Shown: positions 33,780 through 44,975, counted from the first letter of the stretch. The stretch is DNA of 64,000 bases from Ditylenchus dipsaci (GCA_004194705.1 SADC01000233.1:1-64000); one strand, 5' to 3'. Program-made: numbers and translations. Notes: generated by a model from the letters alone, not told the origin.

Positions 33780-33999
33780 GGTTGTTCGAAACTGCAACCG
33801 GTCGAGGTGTAATGTCGGCTAGTTGATGAAGACGTGACTGTGCTCTTCCTCATCATCGATCATGGCCGAAAATCTATTATGGATGTGAAAGTGGTCAAGT
33901 TCACCGCATACGGTCGAGTTCTCTTTTAATCTTATATGGACAAGTTTTTCTTCCCCATGTTTGCCATCGTCAACCAAGTATCAATGCTGCCATCTACTA

Positions 34000-34423
34000 C
34001 AGTCAAACCTGGGTTATACGCCACCCCCAAAAGTTCGTTCCCAGCTGGGTCCGACACTTTTTTTACCCCGAGTTTTAAAATATTTTATCAATTCTGTTTT
34101 GACAGTCTGGTCGCAAATATCGTAAGGATTCCGATTTTACCGATCGTTTTTCAAAAACTGAAAAATTTCACTACTTAAAAAACCAAACCTCGTTTATACG
34201 CCACCCTTTTTGAAAATAGGGTGGCGTATAAACGAGGTTGGTTTTTTAAGTAGTGAAATTTTTCAGTTTTTGAAAAACGATCGGTAAAATTGGAATCCTT
34301 ACGATATTTGCGACCAGACTGTCAAAACAGAATTGATAAAATATTTTAAAAATCGGGTGAAAAAAGTGTCGGACCCAGCTGGGGAACGAACTTTGGGGGT
34401 GGCGTATAACCCAGGTTTGACTG
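34000..34423. mobile_element. Tc1/pogo-like MITE (TTATACGCCACC type), 424 bp
   Basis: TA at 33998-33999 and 34424-34425. TIR CAGTCAAACCTGGGTTATAC and inverse. The palindrome is almost perfect to its centre (about 34212), where the TIR-like word AACCTCGTTTATACGCCACC reappears inverted on itself. Confidence 0.85.
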
Positions 34424-34651
34424 TATAGCTAAAGCCATTCCACAGTGGTTTGAATTCACTTGCCGGTATGTAACGTGTAGTTAAATTTGATGTTTAATGT
34501 TTTCTTGTCTGTTGTTATTTGTCTTGAGACTCTATGGTGCAAAATAAAGGTGTATGTTATTTCGTATGATTTGGTCCAGTTTACGTGTTTTTTTCATTCG
34601 ATGTTTCAAACTACTGTTTTAATGATTGGTTACACCCACATAGGCCAAGTA

Positions 34652-34753
34652 CAGTCAAACCTCGTCATGACATACCCCTGTGGACCGACCCTAGGGGTAT
34701 GTTATATCGAGAGGCATGTTATATCTGGATTATGTTATAACGAGGTTCCACTG
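34652..34753. mobile_element. Tc1/pogo-like MITE, 102 bp
   Basis: TA at 34650-34651 and 34754-34755. TIR CAGTCAAACCTCGTCATGAC facing AACGAGGTTCCACTG. The right half reiterates ATGTTATATCGAG and ATGTTATAACGAG. Confidence 0.8.
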
Positions 34754-34900
34754 TAGTCTAAATTGTTCGGTAAGCTAGAGTCCAAAGACTTTTTCGATTG
34801 TGTTTTTATGTTTTACTTCGTATGTTTTTTTATCCGTAGAATGAAATTTTATAGACAATATACATCTTGGAATTTTTTGACAGTCACTAAAAATAAGAAA

Positions 34901-35339
34901 GGTCGAAACTGAAAAATGCCGTCCTTTGACTGAAAAGTTCCGTCCTTTTTAAGTTTTAGAGAGTAAAGTGTAATAGTGCCGGATATTTCAACAATTTTTT
35001 CAAAGTGATCACACTATCAGGTAGCTATGCGACTCTAGTTTCTAACAGCGTATCATTTGTTGCAACATCTTTGCAAAATGTAGCATAAAAACAATGAAGT
35101 ACGAAGCAGATCGGAAAAATAGTTTTATTCATACTTTTACGTTTTTGTGCCACATTTTGCAGAGATATTGTAACAAACAATAAATCATCCGAAACCATAG
35201 TCACGGACCTACCTGATGTTGTTATCAGTTCAAAAAATGTTGAGATATTCAGCTCTTTGACTAAAAGGAAAAAAGACGGCACTTTTCAGTTTAAAGACAG
35301 CATTTTTAAGTCAAAAGACGGCATTTTTAAGTTTCGACC
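34901..35339. mobile_element. palindromic MITE with reiterated ATGCCGTC motif
   Basis: GGTCGAAACTGAAAAATGCC on the left and AAGTTTCGACC on the right. The (A/T)GCCGTC(C/T)TTTGACT motif recurs two to three times per arm. No clear target duplication. Confidence 0.6.
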
Positions 35340-35384
35340 AAGAAGAAAATAACGTTCGTTTGTTTAACCAACTGGGTCGTGGCA

Positions 35385-35960
35385 AAAAGAGACTCTATAT
35401 GCACTTTTTGATCAAGTCTACTTTCCGGAATCATGTTTAAGGTAGACTCTCAAGCCTCCTGCGCCACCTTCGGGGGCTCGCGCACGCCCACATACCTTAA
35501 AAGACCATGGTTTTCGAACGCAGCGGCATCTCCAAATTTTGAATTGGCGGGGCACACTTTTTTACTCTGAAAATTCTCAACAATTATTATTCAAATTCTT
35601 TTTTGTTTGCATTTAAAATTTTTTCAAAATATAGAACCATTTACTAGACGAGCCCAACGTTGCTTGACACTGCCAGGTCGGATGACTTAGGCTACTTTCA
35701 GTGAAAGTCTTTCACTGCACCATAACTACTCATGAGAGATTTCAATTTCAACTGGATTAAGACATAAAATTTGAATTTTCAATGTAAATAAAGAATAATT
35801 TAAATTCAAATTTAATGGGTCTCGATGATAAAAAGTGTCCCCGCCAATTCAAATTTTGGAAATGTCGCTGCGTTCAAAAACCATGGTCCTTTAAGCACAG
35901 ATCACTCGAAAGTGGCTCTGGATGCATGAAAAAGCATGGTTGCATATGATAATGGTTAGG
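35385..35960 (-). mobile_element. CTGGGC-type MITE, copy 3, interrupted
   Basis: 35385-35496 and 35895-35960 together match the uninterrupted copy at 48905-49130: TGGCAAAAAGAGACTCTATA, then CACGCCCACATACC, then ATCACTCGAAAGTGGCTCTG. The gap is a 390-bp TTAA-flanked element. Confidence 0.65.
35501..35890. mobile_element. piggyBac-like MITE nested in copy 3, flanked by TTAA
   Basis: TTAA at 35497-35500 and 35891-35894. Arms AAGACCATGGTTTTCGAACG and inverted AGGACCATGGTTTTTGAACG extend through CGGCATCTCCAAATTTTGAA. Confidence 0.8.
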
Positions 35961-36447
35961 ATGAGGTATATTTTTTTACTTTTGGCTACATCCAAGATTT
36001 CGGGTTCGGAAGGGAATACCCGTTTACAACAGGTTCCAAGTGGCCTTACTATTCACCCTGAAGCTCACTGCTCCATTAACACGCGAAAGGCCGACTGTAA
36101 CTTTCGGGTGTATAAGCCTAATTTTTCACGCTGAGCACGATGGCGCACAAAATTTTCGTGAAAAGGTGTGAGTGGAACGGGTAAAACAGCTCCTAAAAAT
36201 AGGTCACTTTCACCTACTCCTGACCACCTGGAATTTGTGCAAAAACTCGGCGGTACTCGCTTAAATTAAAGAAGCACTTGGATGTATAATATAACAGAAT
36301 AGAGGGCGTAATCAGGGCTATCTATTGCTCGCAAACTTGTATCTGAGTGCTTTTTTTATTTCCCAGAGCATTTTGGATTTTTTCATTACAAGCCAGTTTT
36401 CGAAAACCTTCAATTTTAACCATAAAATGGTCCTAGACATGTCATAG

Positions 36448-36816
36448 TTGCGTTTAACTTCTCAATACGTGGTCAACACTTGTGGAGAAATTCAGGAGCT
36501 ACAAGATGGGCGGAAAGTCAGCACAAAAATCACGCAAATTTTTTCAGAAATTGCAGAAGAAGAGGTAAGACCAGCACTTTCCCTAAAATTGAAATTTGAA
36601 GGATACCTGGTTTGGCATATTCTTGGATGATTTTCTAAAGAAAATTGAGAGTATATATATAGCAAAGTGATCAGCGTGAAAAATGCAACAGAACTAGTGC
36701 AAAGACTCACAAGACAACAAGCGAATATAACAAAATTCATGGCAAAACAATTTGACTCCAAAACCCTACAGAAAACCATGGTCTTTCGGACGAGAATTCA
36801 AGTGGTTGTGGCTTAG
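36448..36816 (+). CDS. possible two-exon coding fragment
   Basis: Plus-strand frame over 36448-36561 reads CGEIQELQDGRKVSTKITQ, then IFSEIAEEE up to a donor-like GAG|GTAAGACC. A later open stretch (36664-36816), preceded by ATATATAG, reads NATELVQRLTRQQANITKF and ends at TAG 36814-36816. The codon phases do not join with these exact sites, and the only upstream ATG is followed by a stop. No family recognised. Could be a degenerate host exon pair or a chance reading. Confidence 0.25.
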
Positions 36817-36936
36817 TTTCGTAATTTTTTCAAAAAATTTGAAGAAATTTTTTAGAAAATAAAAATATCACATGATAGAGCGCAAAAAACTGCATCAGAT
36901 ACAATGTTTAGATCTGAATCAAGACCGTGATTACTA

Positions 36937-38123
36937 TTCTAAAGTGCGGTGCATAATTATACGACCACCCCCTATTTTGCGAATTTCGGGACTTTTCGAA
37001 ATAATTCCTAAAATCTACTACCACCATTCGAAGAAGCGCGCTGAAAAACGGTGGTTTTGCTACAGTATCGATAAGTAGCCGATATTTTTGTAAGAAATTT
37101 TTTCAAAAATGTGAAATTTCGGCGGTGCATATTTATACGACCACTTAGAACAAAGCACTATTTTGCACTAAACAGAGCACTATAACAAAGCACTACCATC
37201 ATTAACAGCTTTAGAATGTAAGCCCTGAATCTTAGCTACAATTTGATAGGTCAATCTTTTATTTTTCATCATTCCGGAAAAAGTTATGACCATCAACAAA
37301 AAAGTGTCGATTTCTAGTCAAAATCAAAGTAAATCTAAGGAAAATGGTTGTTTGACCGCATAAATACTGATTTTTCTTAAAATTTTTGATATCATAATTT
37401 ACCAGTTAATGCACTTTTTGGAAGCTTAATATTTTTTCTACAAAATGACATGTCAGCTTTTTCATAAGGATTGCACAGGGCTGAGAAACGGACGGTTTAA
37501 ATTGTAAGAAGTGGAAAACCTCTACTTTTGCTTTATTTTGAGACATTTTCACTTCTTTCAATTTAAACCGTCCGTTTCTCAGCCCTGTACAATCTTATGA
37601 AAAAGCTGACATGTCATTTTGTAGAAAAAATATTAAGCTTCCAAAAAGTGCATTAACTGGTAAATTATGATATTAAAAATTTTAAGAAAAATCAGTATTT
37701 ATGCGGTCAAACAACCATTTTCCTTAGATTTACTTTGATTTTGACTAGAAATCGACACTTTTTTGTTGATGGTCATAACTTTTTCCGGAATGATGAAAAA
37801 TAAAAGATTGACCTATCAAATTGTAGCTAAGATTCAGGGCTTACATTCTAAAGCTGTTAATGATGGTAGTGCTTTGTTATAGTGCTCTGTTTAGTGCAAA
37901 ATAGTGCTTTGTTCTAAGTGGTCGTATAAATATGCACCGCCGAAATTTCACATTTTTGAAAAAATTTCTTACAAAAATATCGCTACTTATCGATACTGTA
38001 GCAAAACCACCGTTTTTCAGCGCGCTTCTTCGAATGGTGGTAGTAGATTTTAGGAATTATTTCGAAAAGTCCCGAAATTCGCAAATAGGGGGTGGTCGTA
38101 TAATTATGCACCGCACTTTAGAA
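36937..38123. mobile_element. 1.2-kb near-perfect palindrome (ATTATACGACCACC type)
   Basis: Ends TTCTAAAGTGCGGTGCATAA and inverse at 38123. The word GGTGCATA(A/T)TTATACGACCAC occurs twice per arm (36949 and 37122; inverted at about 37917 and 38094). Arms stay complementary almost to the centre near 37530. Each arm carries the shared word GCCCTGAATCTTAGCTA (37222-37238; inverted 37824-37840). Such a palindrome would extrude as a hairpin and is difficult to clone or assemble. Confidence 0.85.
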
Positions 38124-38588
38124 ACGGCATAAACTATAAACTGCCATGTACGACGAAGTTTCCAACATACTTCTACAAACTTCTCAAAAGAGGGAGAACA
38201 CAGTCTCACATGTAATCATACAACAGATTCCAAGTGGCCTTACTATTCATCCTGAAGCTCACTGTTTCATTAGAAACTATTTGTTCAAGAAAAAAACAGT
38301 TTGCCACTACCGCGATTCGAACCTGTAATTCACCAGGAGATAGCGATTCTGATTGCTAAATTGTTTTTTTCGCAAAAAAAGTTCCCACGTTTATTAAACC
38401 CCCAAAAACCAGATTGTATTGGTTTTAGGCCACTCTGGCACGAGCTTCTGAGCGGTAGAAGTTATCCTGTGACCGTGAATATTGTTTTTCTCTCAAAATT
38501 TTGACTTGAAATTAGAACCGACTTTTGGACGAAATGCCATGGCACCTGTGCTTTTACACTTAATTTTTGCCAACAGGCTAGCGTCTTA

Positions 38589-38776
38589 CCGTATTCACTC
38601 TAATTTGAGCCCCGGGGTTAAAATTTTTCAATTATGTTAGAAACCAAGTTGAAAAATCCGTGCAAATGTTGAATGATTAGGCAAAAAATTTGAATTAGCG
38701 GTGGACAATTCAAAACAGGTGTCAATGGCCCTCTAAAATTAGTTAAATTAGAGGGGGGGGCTTAAATTAAGTACGG
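38589..38776. mobile_element. TA-flanked MITE (CCGTATTCACTCTAATTTG type)
   Basis: TA at 38587-38588 and 38777-38778. TIR CCGTATTCACTCTAATTTGA, with inverted CCGTACTTAATTTAAGCCCC. Duplicated, inverted, at 51855-52041 within the larger duplication. Confidence 0.75.
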
Positions 38777-39048
38777 TAGTCTTTATCTACACGATCGGTC
38801 GCCGGACAGAATCGGCGCCGGACACAATTATCCATGTTTTATTGCTAGCTGCTAGACTAAGAGATCCTGGACATTTTTTATTCAGCAATATTTTATTTTC
38901 AAGAGTTTTTATAAGTGCTGAAAAGTCGAACTATTTTCAATCTGCTGTCTAAAAGATATGAAAGAAGACATCTGCTAAAGAAAAATTCCTATCATGTAAG
39001 TAGTTTCTAAGTGGTCGAAAAGAGTGGTGTACAAGCGAGACAGAATAA

Positions 39049-39054
39049 TTTATT
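39049..39054 (-). terminator. poly(A) signal AATAAA for copy B
   Basis: AATAAA on the minus strand about 85 nt after the stop codon of the 39140-39531 gene. The corresponding sequence is kept in copy C. Confidence 0.5.
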
Positions 39055-39139
39055 CGAACACTACGGGTACAATACATGCACAAACAAATAAAGACTTACA
39101 AAATAAAAGTTCAATATAAAAGTTCAATATAAAACATTG

Positions 39140-39531
39140 TTAACGGCTGAATATCTTCCACGTACCATAGGCGAAGCAGTTGTTAGCCTTGTTATTCTCG
39201 TCCTCAAGCAGTTTGATGCGTTGCAGCATGGAGTGAATCACGACTTCCTGCTGACAATTCTTCTTTTGCAGCTGGTGAATCAGGAGTTGCTGCAGCTGGC
39301 TTCTTTCGCTCAACCACTTGAACTTCTCGGCCTCATAGTCGACTACCTTGAGCAACGAGTCAATAGCGATATTCTTATTTTGCAGTTGGGAGTCATACCT
39401 GAAAAAAAAAGATGAATAAAGGATTATAGAAAATAAATAACTGACTTCAGCTTGACGTGAGAAATCGCTTGATGAGCGATATATTTAATACTTGCGGCTA
39501 CTAAGCCTCTGATCAACGTGTCGACTACCAT
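39140..39531 (-). CDS. small coiled-coil protein, two exons, copy B (intact)
   Basis: Complement of 39140-39398 and 39446-39531; 114 residues. ATG at 39529-39531; donor CTGAA|GTCAGTT; 47-nt intron; acceptor TTTTTTTTTCAG at 39399. Exon 1 encodes an amphipathic N terminus (VDTLIRGLVAASIKYIAHQ). Exon 2 is a long charged helix with heptad-like leucines (LQQLLIHQLQKKN, then LQRIKLLEDENNKAN), ending KIFSR and TAA at 39140-39142. AATAAA follows on the same strand at about 39049-39054. No family recognised; a coiled-coil role is inferred from composition. Copies: A at 33496 (partial) and C at 51107 (frameshifted). Confidence 0.7.
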
Positions 39532-39741
39532 AATTGATAATTCTAAGTAGATAAATAAATAATTCCGGATTTCGAAATGTCCCGAAAACAACAACTCCCT
39601 AGTCGAAAGTGTACAAAATCAGCACTTCGGGAAACATCAGCCAAATAAGGTCACTTGGGAACCGTTCATTTAACAGCGATGTCAATATCACAAAATTGCA
39701 TGTGCAATTTCAAAACAGCATGTGTAATTAGAAAGTGCATA

Positions 39742-40118
39742 CAGTCGAACCTCGATAAGCCGACACCCTCGATAAGCCGACACCTTGTCGACACCTGATT
39801 TGGTCAGGTACTCGACACTTTAAAGAAAACGACACCTCGATATGCTGACACCTCGATAAGCCGACACCCTGAGTTCGATCCCTTGGGGTCAGTGTTTGGA
39901 CCTTCAAAAAAGGCTCGTACTTCGTACTGCTAAATTTTAACCGTCGTACTTCGTACTCGTACCCCGTACAACGAAAATACTAAGCTCGTACATCGTATTC
40001 GTACCTCTAAAATTTTTTCTCGTACTTCGTACTCGTAGTACGAGTACTTTTACGAGTACGAAGTACGAGTACGAGGTCCAAACACTGCTTGTGGTGTCGG
40101 CTTATCGAGGTTCGACTG
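39742..40118. mobile_element. Tc1/pogo-like MITE (ATAAGCCGACACC type), interrupted
   Basis: TA at 39740-39741 and 40119-40120. TIR CAGTCGAACCTCGATAAGCC and inverse. The CCTCGATAAGCCGACACC word is reiterated three times on the left arm. A hAT MITE (39890-40087) splits the loop. Confidence 0.85.
39890..40087. mobile_element. hAT MITE with CGTACTTCGTAC arrays
   Basis: Flanks CTTGGGGT (39882-39889) and CTTGTGGT (40088-40095) match 7 of 8. Ends CAGTGTTTGGACCTTC and inverted CAGTGTTTGGACCTCGTACT. The interior is reiterated CGTACTTCGTACTCGTA. Same family as 55812-56213. Confidence 0.75.
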
Positions 40119-40209
40119 TAATTACTTTTGAAAGTGCACATGCACTTTTATGCACTTATTGGCATCGCTGACATTTAATCATGAGCTTCGTCAAGAGAGA
40201 AAGTAGTGC

Positions 40210-40545
40210 AACACAGGGCTTTTCAAATATTTTAAGCTTTGTGTTTTGGGCATAATTTTCTTTCATGGTCGAATTTCAAAATTTTCTAAACGCAGATAGA
40301 CTCAGAATTGAAAAGCAGTTTTTAAGTGCGAAATGTCAAAAACAGAATTTTTTTTGGTTCTCCCTGTACTGTAGGCTAGGTCATTTCTTATCCATCCAAG
40401 GGACACTCAGAGACCAGAATCTAAATCACAGGGGATCAAGCAAAAAAAATGCTTTTTGATTCTAAGTCGATCTGCATTCACAGAATTTATAAATTCTATC
40501 ACGACGAGAAGTTATCCGTAAATGAAAAGGCTTGAAATATTCAAA
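40210..40545. repeat. diverged relative of the 28295-28624 palindrome
   Basis: Shares the ordered blocks AATGTCAAAAACAGAATTTT, AGGGGATCAAGCAAAAAAAA and flanking inverted arms, but its ends are eroded. Confidence 0.35.
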
Positions 40546-40624
40546 TAAACATGTACTTTGATTGGATTGACAATTTGCGATTTTTGATCATGTCAGGATT
40601 TTGCAGTTTTCAAATTTTTTTAAT

Positions 40625-40785
40625 GACTTTTCGGGTAGGAGCAGCCTGTCAAATTGTGCAACCGCAAATTGTGCCAAAATCAAGAGCAATATTCGGTAAA
40701 TATTTGACGAATATTGCTCTTGATTTTGGCAAAATTTGCGGTTGCACAATTTGAATTGGCACAGGCTGCTCCTGCCCGACTTTTC
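40625..40785. repeat. short palindrome, 160 bp
   Basis: CGGGTAGGAGCAGCCTGT faces ACAGGCTGCTCCTGCCCG. Arms continue through TTGTGCAACCGCAAATT and AATATTGCTCTTGATTTTGG. Confidence 0.7.
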
Positions 40786-41080
40786 GTGTTTTGATGTCAA
40801 TTTTTCGAATTAAATTTGAAATTTCGTGGTATTTTAAATGTCGCCAGTTCTAACGCCGGTAATTATACTGAAAGTATTCTTCTGACTGCATCTCCGAGTT
40901 TTTCGAAAATTCGCTCTGGCTCCGGGTTCTTATAATTTTTTTGGGGCTCTGGTTTCCGGGGTTTTCGAATTTTTTCCTGCAATCGCTCTTAACTTTTGAG
41001 ATGTTGTCTCTTTCTTAGCTCAAAGACATGTTAATGCTCGATTCTATCCCCGGCACTATCGAAGAATCTGTTTCCCCTTT

Positions 41081-41260
41081 TGGCCTTGGTCCCCCTGTTG
41101 ATTTTTGGTGAAAAATACCTTGGTCTCCCCTGTTGTTTTTTAATCTTATTTTAATGTGATTATGGTGATTAAAGTGGTCATGCTAATCACCTTAAGTACC
41201 ACTATCTCCTCAATCACCATGATAGCATTAAAAAACAACAGGGGGGACCAAGGCAAAATA
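41081..41260. repeat. inverted repeat built around GGGACCAAGGCAAA
   Basis: CCTTGGTCCCCCTGTTG (about 41084-41100) and CCTTGGTCTCCCCTGTTGTT (41118-41137) face AACAACAGGGGGGACCAAGG (41234-41253). The loop has a second inverted pair (GTGATTATGGTGATTAAAG against the TCAATCACCATGAT region). The word recurs in at least six other places. Confidence 0.6.
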
Positions 41261-42000
41261 TGGGAAAATAGCGCCATGCTCGATTCTATCCCCGTGGAAG
41301 TGCCTACATCGATATTCAACTGATTGTGTAATCTTTTTCACGCGAAAAAAAGTTCAGGCAAAACGTCCACGTTCTTAAATTCATGACGACTCTTAGCTTT
41401 TTTTGGTTTCCAAAAAAGTCCTTTTTCTCACAAATTTCATTTCTTTTTTCTACTTTAGAACTAGGCTTCGGGTTCATAGCTGCTTCTAGGATCAAGTTAT
41501 TTCACAGCTTTTTTATAAGTTTATGCCAGTACACGCATTATGGTTGTCTGAGATTTTAGGGTCAAAAAATTGTTTCACAAAAACTAAAAATTCTTCGAGC
41601 GTTACTAAAATGTCGATTTTCATGATTTTTTCTTCGAGCGAAAACAAACATCTGACATAACTCGGTCGAAACATGGCCCAAATTAAAATCTGAAGCTTGT
41701 ATCGTGCTCATCTTTACGTTTGCATTTTTAAGCTCGAAACGGCGTAAAAACAGCTTTTCTGACCGCGGTTTTTATCTTTGGTGTATTATCCATTGCTAAA
41801 ACTTTTAAAAACCCGCCATTGTCGATAACTTTTTCTCAAGTTTTAGTTAATATCTTACAAAAACCTTATACGCAAATCATAGCCAGTGCAAAATACTAAG
41901 ATGCATGTTATGACCAAATATTTCCGACAATTTTCAAAAATAATGGTAAAAATCGAGATTATTCGAAAAAATTAGGTCCACTTTCGTGCTATAGCCCCAA
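41261..42000. other. no gene seen
   Basis: A+T-rich unique-looking sequence. GCTCGATTCTATCCCCG at about 41035 recurs at 41278, on either side of the inverted repeat. Confidence 0.35.
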
Positions 42001-42004
42001 GTTT

Positions 42005-42540
42005 TGGGATTTTAGTGGGGAAAATCGCAATTTAAATCTTAAGAAACCTGATTTCCCACATGATTTCACATATGATAGAATGGTTTGTTTTTAAAATTTT
42101 AATCTTTTTAATTTTTAGGCCATCCGGATGCATATCCACCTGGTCAGGTGGTACCCACCCGGTTTTAATAGTTCGGTTGGTTAAATCGCAATTTTGGTTT
42201 AAACAAACCCGATTCCTGGCACGATTTGCTAATCAGAGAGGACTTTGTTTTTAACTTAAGCTAACTTTTCATTTTTTTCAGGTGGATATCCATCTGGTCA
42301 TGTAGTCCTACTCCGGATAATGGGATTTAGTGGGGAAAATCGCAATTTTGGTTTTAAGAAACCGGATTTCTCACATGATTTTACATATGATAGCATGGCT
42401 TGATTTCAAAATTTTAACTTTGTAATTTTTAGGCCATCCCGGTGGATATCCACCTGTTCAGGCGGTATCTACCGTTGGTTTTCGAGTTTTGGTCGAAAAA
42501 TCACAATTTTGGTCGTATCAAACTCTATCCGCCGTACGAT
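42005..42540 (+). repeat. tandem repeat, unit about 135-180 bp
   Basis: About three and a half units share AATCGCAATTTTGGTTTTAA, then CACATGATTT(C/T)ACATATGATAG, then TTTTTAGGCCATCCGGnTG, then GATATCCACCTG. Two further units of the same family are at 48110-48345. Confidence 0.6.
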
Positions 42541-43650
42541 TTTACATACAAAAAGCACTATTTATTTATATAAACAAAAATATTTTTTGAATTCCGCTCG
42601 AGACCAACCGAAATTTTTTCAAACTAACAATCTGACTGAAAAATCGTGTTTTTGAACCAAAAAGGACCCGATGCTCAAAATTGGCAAGGTGTCAATTTTA
42701 CAAATTTTACTCCGTTTTGAAGCCCTGCGAATTTGGTTCGGACCTGCAGAGCAGGTTTCGATTAAATCCCACTTTTTGCCTTTAAAAGTGGTGAAAATAG
42801 CATTTGAAAATAAAATTTTTTTCGAGAATATCAAATTTTCGAAAAATTAGGTCCACTCTTGTGCCAGCGCCCCTCGCTATATGTAACATAATTGGTCATT
42901 TTTGGTGGAATCGATAGCCCTTGTAAAATGCCATCGAATAAAGGGCGGCACACGATTTTTTTGTCGTGTCTATGGCAGCCACAAGCAAAAATAGCCGAAA
43001 GTGGCCATTTTTCGGTCACTTCTCAGCAGTTTTTTACCAAAAAAAAAATCCACAGTGAATATAATTCAAAACTCTTTGTCACAGTCGATGCAAAACAAAT
43101 TTTCAGCCAGATGTGAGGCTTGAAAAATTTTTATTAACTAAAAACATAAGAAATCCCTTGTTATTTTATATTAACTGGAATTTTATGAGAAAAATTAGGG
43201 TTTTGCTTTTGTTCCGGTTCCATGTTTTCAAACATTTTGCTTGACTCTGACTTGGAGTTTTCAAAAATTTGCTCCGGCTGTGGCTATAGCTAATTCCTCT
43301 CTGGCTTGGGTTCCGAGCCAGAGCAAAGCCCTAGAGTGAGTACATTACCCAGGGTATTGAGACTCTCGACTGTGTGGAAATTGACCTAAAGCCATTTTTT
43401 CTATCATTCCTACCCCTATCACCTACACCCTACTTCCATGCGGACCAGATACGGAAAGGAGATACACTCCTCCTTTAAAGAAAAAATGAAAGTAATTTTT
43501 TTTGCATTTTCGGTATCTATTTTCAGGTAGAGCATGATGTTTTTAGAGCCATACATTTTTTAACGCTGAATTCTCGTTGAATCAAACTTTTTTTTTGATT
43601 GATTTTTAATTTTTTCCAATTTTTCCCAATTTTTTTAGAATTCCGCAATG
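42541..43650. other. no gene seen
   Basis: Includes GCTCCGGCTnTGGCT-type words near 43200-43335 that resemble the 46173-46914 hAT element but lack its ends. No exon found. Confidence 0.35.
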
Positions 43651-43657
43651 AACTAAC

Positions 43658-43760
43658 CTTTCTTTCAGTTTTTTTCTTTCTTCTAAGTATTCAGTGTGTA
43701 GATCACGAATAAGTGCAATAAATGACATCTCAATATTCAGGCGATTGCAGAAGAGCGAAG
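43658..43760 (-). CDS. isolated internal exon
   Basis: Minus strand: acceptor TGTAATTTCAG before 43760 and donor AAAG|GTTAGTTC after 43658, typical nematode sites. The enclosed frame (phase 2 entry) is fully open: SLFCNRLNIEMSFIALIRDL, then HTEYLEERKKLKER, probably helical. Neighbouring exons were not found; the next sequence upstream is a hAT element (43891-44975). I recognise no family. It suggests a host gene with long, transposon-filled introns crosses this region. Confidence 0.4.
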
Positions 43761-43890
43761 CTGAAATTACACTGCTGTACAGTTTTTTGATGTAACGTGC
43801 ATTTCTATCTATATGATAAGATTATTTTTCACGGCTCTACCACAATTGTTTGCTCAATAAAAAGGTATGCTAGGAACTGGGCACGGCAGG

Positions 43891-44975
43891 CATACCTGCA
43901 CGGGCGCCGGCGCCGGCGCCAGGCGCCGGGCGCCGGCGCCGGCGCCAGCTAAAAATCTTAACAGTCGGGCGCCGGCGCCAGCGCCGGCGTCGGCGCCGGC
44001 GCCTGAATCTTAAGATTTCTGCTGTCTTGACAATGTTTTAGTAAATTCAAAATTTTCTCAGATTTTTTTGCAGACAATTTATTTTTAATATTATAGTAAA
44101 TTTTTATTTTTTATGTTTATCACATGTAAATCACAAAATTTTGGATAGTTTTGGAATCAGGATATTCATACCCAAGTGATCCAGTCTATTTAGCCTCAGC
44201 TTTCTTAGATCCTACAACTATGCGCATGGAAAATTTAGTGGGTAAAAGGGATAAAGCTAAAATTGTGCTCAAAAAGATGGTCAATGATTATTATCCTGTG
44301 ATTGAAGCAGGAGGTGGGAGTAAAATTGTTGAGGAACCGTCACCTTTCGGTTTTGGTACAGTGCGAGTTGTGAAGTCATCTTCATCTAGAGCCCTTGACC
44401 AGCAAGTAAAAAACCTTTTTGACGAAATTGAGGGGACATTACCTCTTGAAAGTGATCCTTTCAAGTTTTGGCAAGGACATAGTCAGGCAAGATACAAAAA
44501 TACTTAAAAAAATATATAGCTACAAATTGTAGGCATACCCATCTTTGACAAAAATAGCCAATGATTTATTAGCTATTCCTGCAAGTACTGCAGCTGCTGA
44601 GCGTATGTTCAGCATAACATCTATGTTGACAGCCGGCAGAAAAAAGCTCCACTGGCCCAGTACTTTTAAAAAGCAAAACAATGCTTGTTTATAACCGCAA
44701 CATGATAAATTTTAATTTCTCATAATTGTTGCTATTCCTAATACAATAAATTTTTATTTAAAAACATCAAAATGTAGATTAGTCTTTGTTACATTCTATA
44801 ATTTATTTACAAAAATGGCTTGATGCCGGCGCCTGGCGCCGTATTTCCTCTTTCGGGCGCCGGCGCCCGGCGCCGAATTAATTGTGGCGCCGGCGCCGGC
44901 GCCCGGCGCCGATTTTTAGTAGACCCGGCGCCTGGGTCGGCGCCCGGCGCCGATTTTTCTCAGCGTGCAGGTATG
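43891..44975 (+). mobile_element. hAT element with GGCGCC arrays, TSD ACGGCAGG
   Basis: ACGGCAGG at 43883-43890 and 44976-44983. Inverted ends CATACCTGCACG. Both subterminal regions are GGCGCCGGCGCC arrays (43900-44005 and 44823-44955). The interior keeps the 3' part of a hAT transposase, so this is an internally deleted derivative. Confidence 0.88.
44151..44694 (+). pseudogene. hAT transposase, C-terminal fragment
   Basis: 44151-44486 then 44533-44694 on the plus strand. First exon reads PVYLASAFLDPTTMRMENL, matching the hAT segment before the dimerisation domain, and ends DPFKFWQGHSQ. The intron (44487-44532, 46 nt) has a GCAAGA donor and a TGTAG acceptor, a GC-AG intron. The second exon reads YPSLTKIANDLLAIPAS, then ERMFSITSML, the classic hAT dimerisation motif, and stops at TAA. 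BED finger and catalytic regions are missing. Confidence 0.8.

Larger units (their letters stand above)
38197..39692 (-). repeat. 1.5-kb unit duplicated inverted at 50957-52433
   Basis: The block from ACATGTAATCATACAACAG to GAACCGTTCATTTAACAGCG matches 50957-52433 in reverse orientation. It contains a tRNA-like head, the MITE at 38589-38776 and the complete two-exon gene 39140-39531. In the coding exon the copies differ only by one-base indels. Confidence 0.85.
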
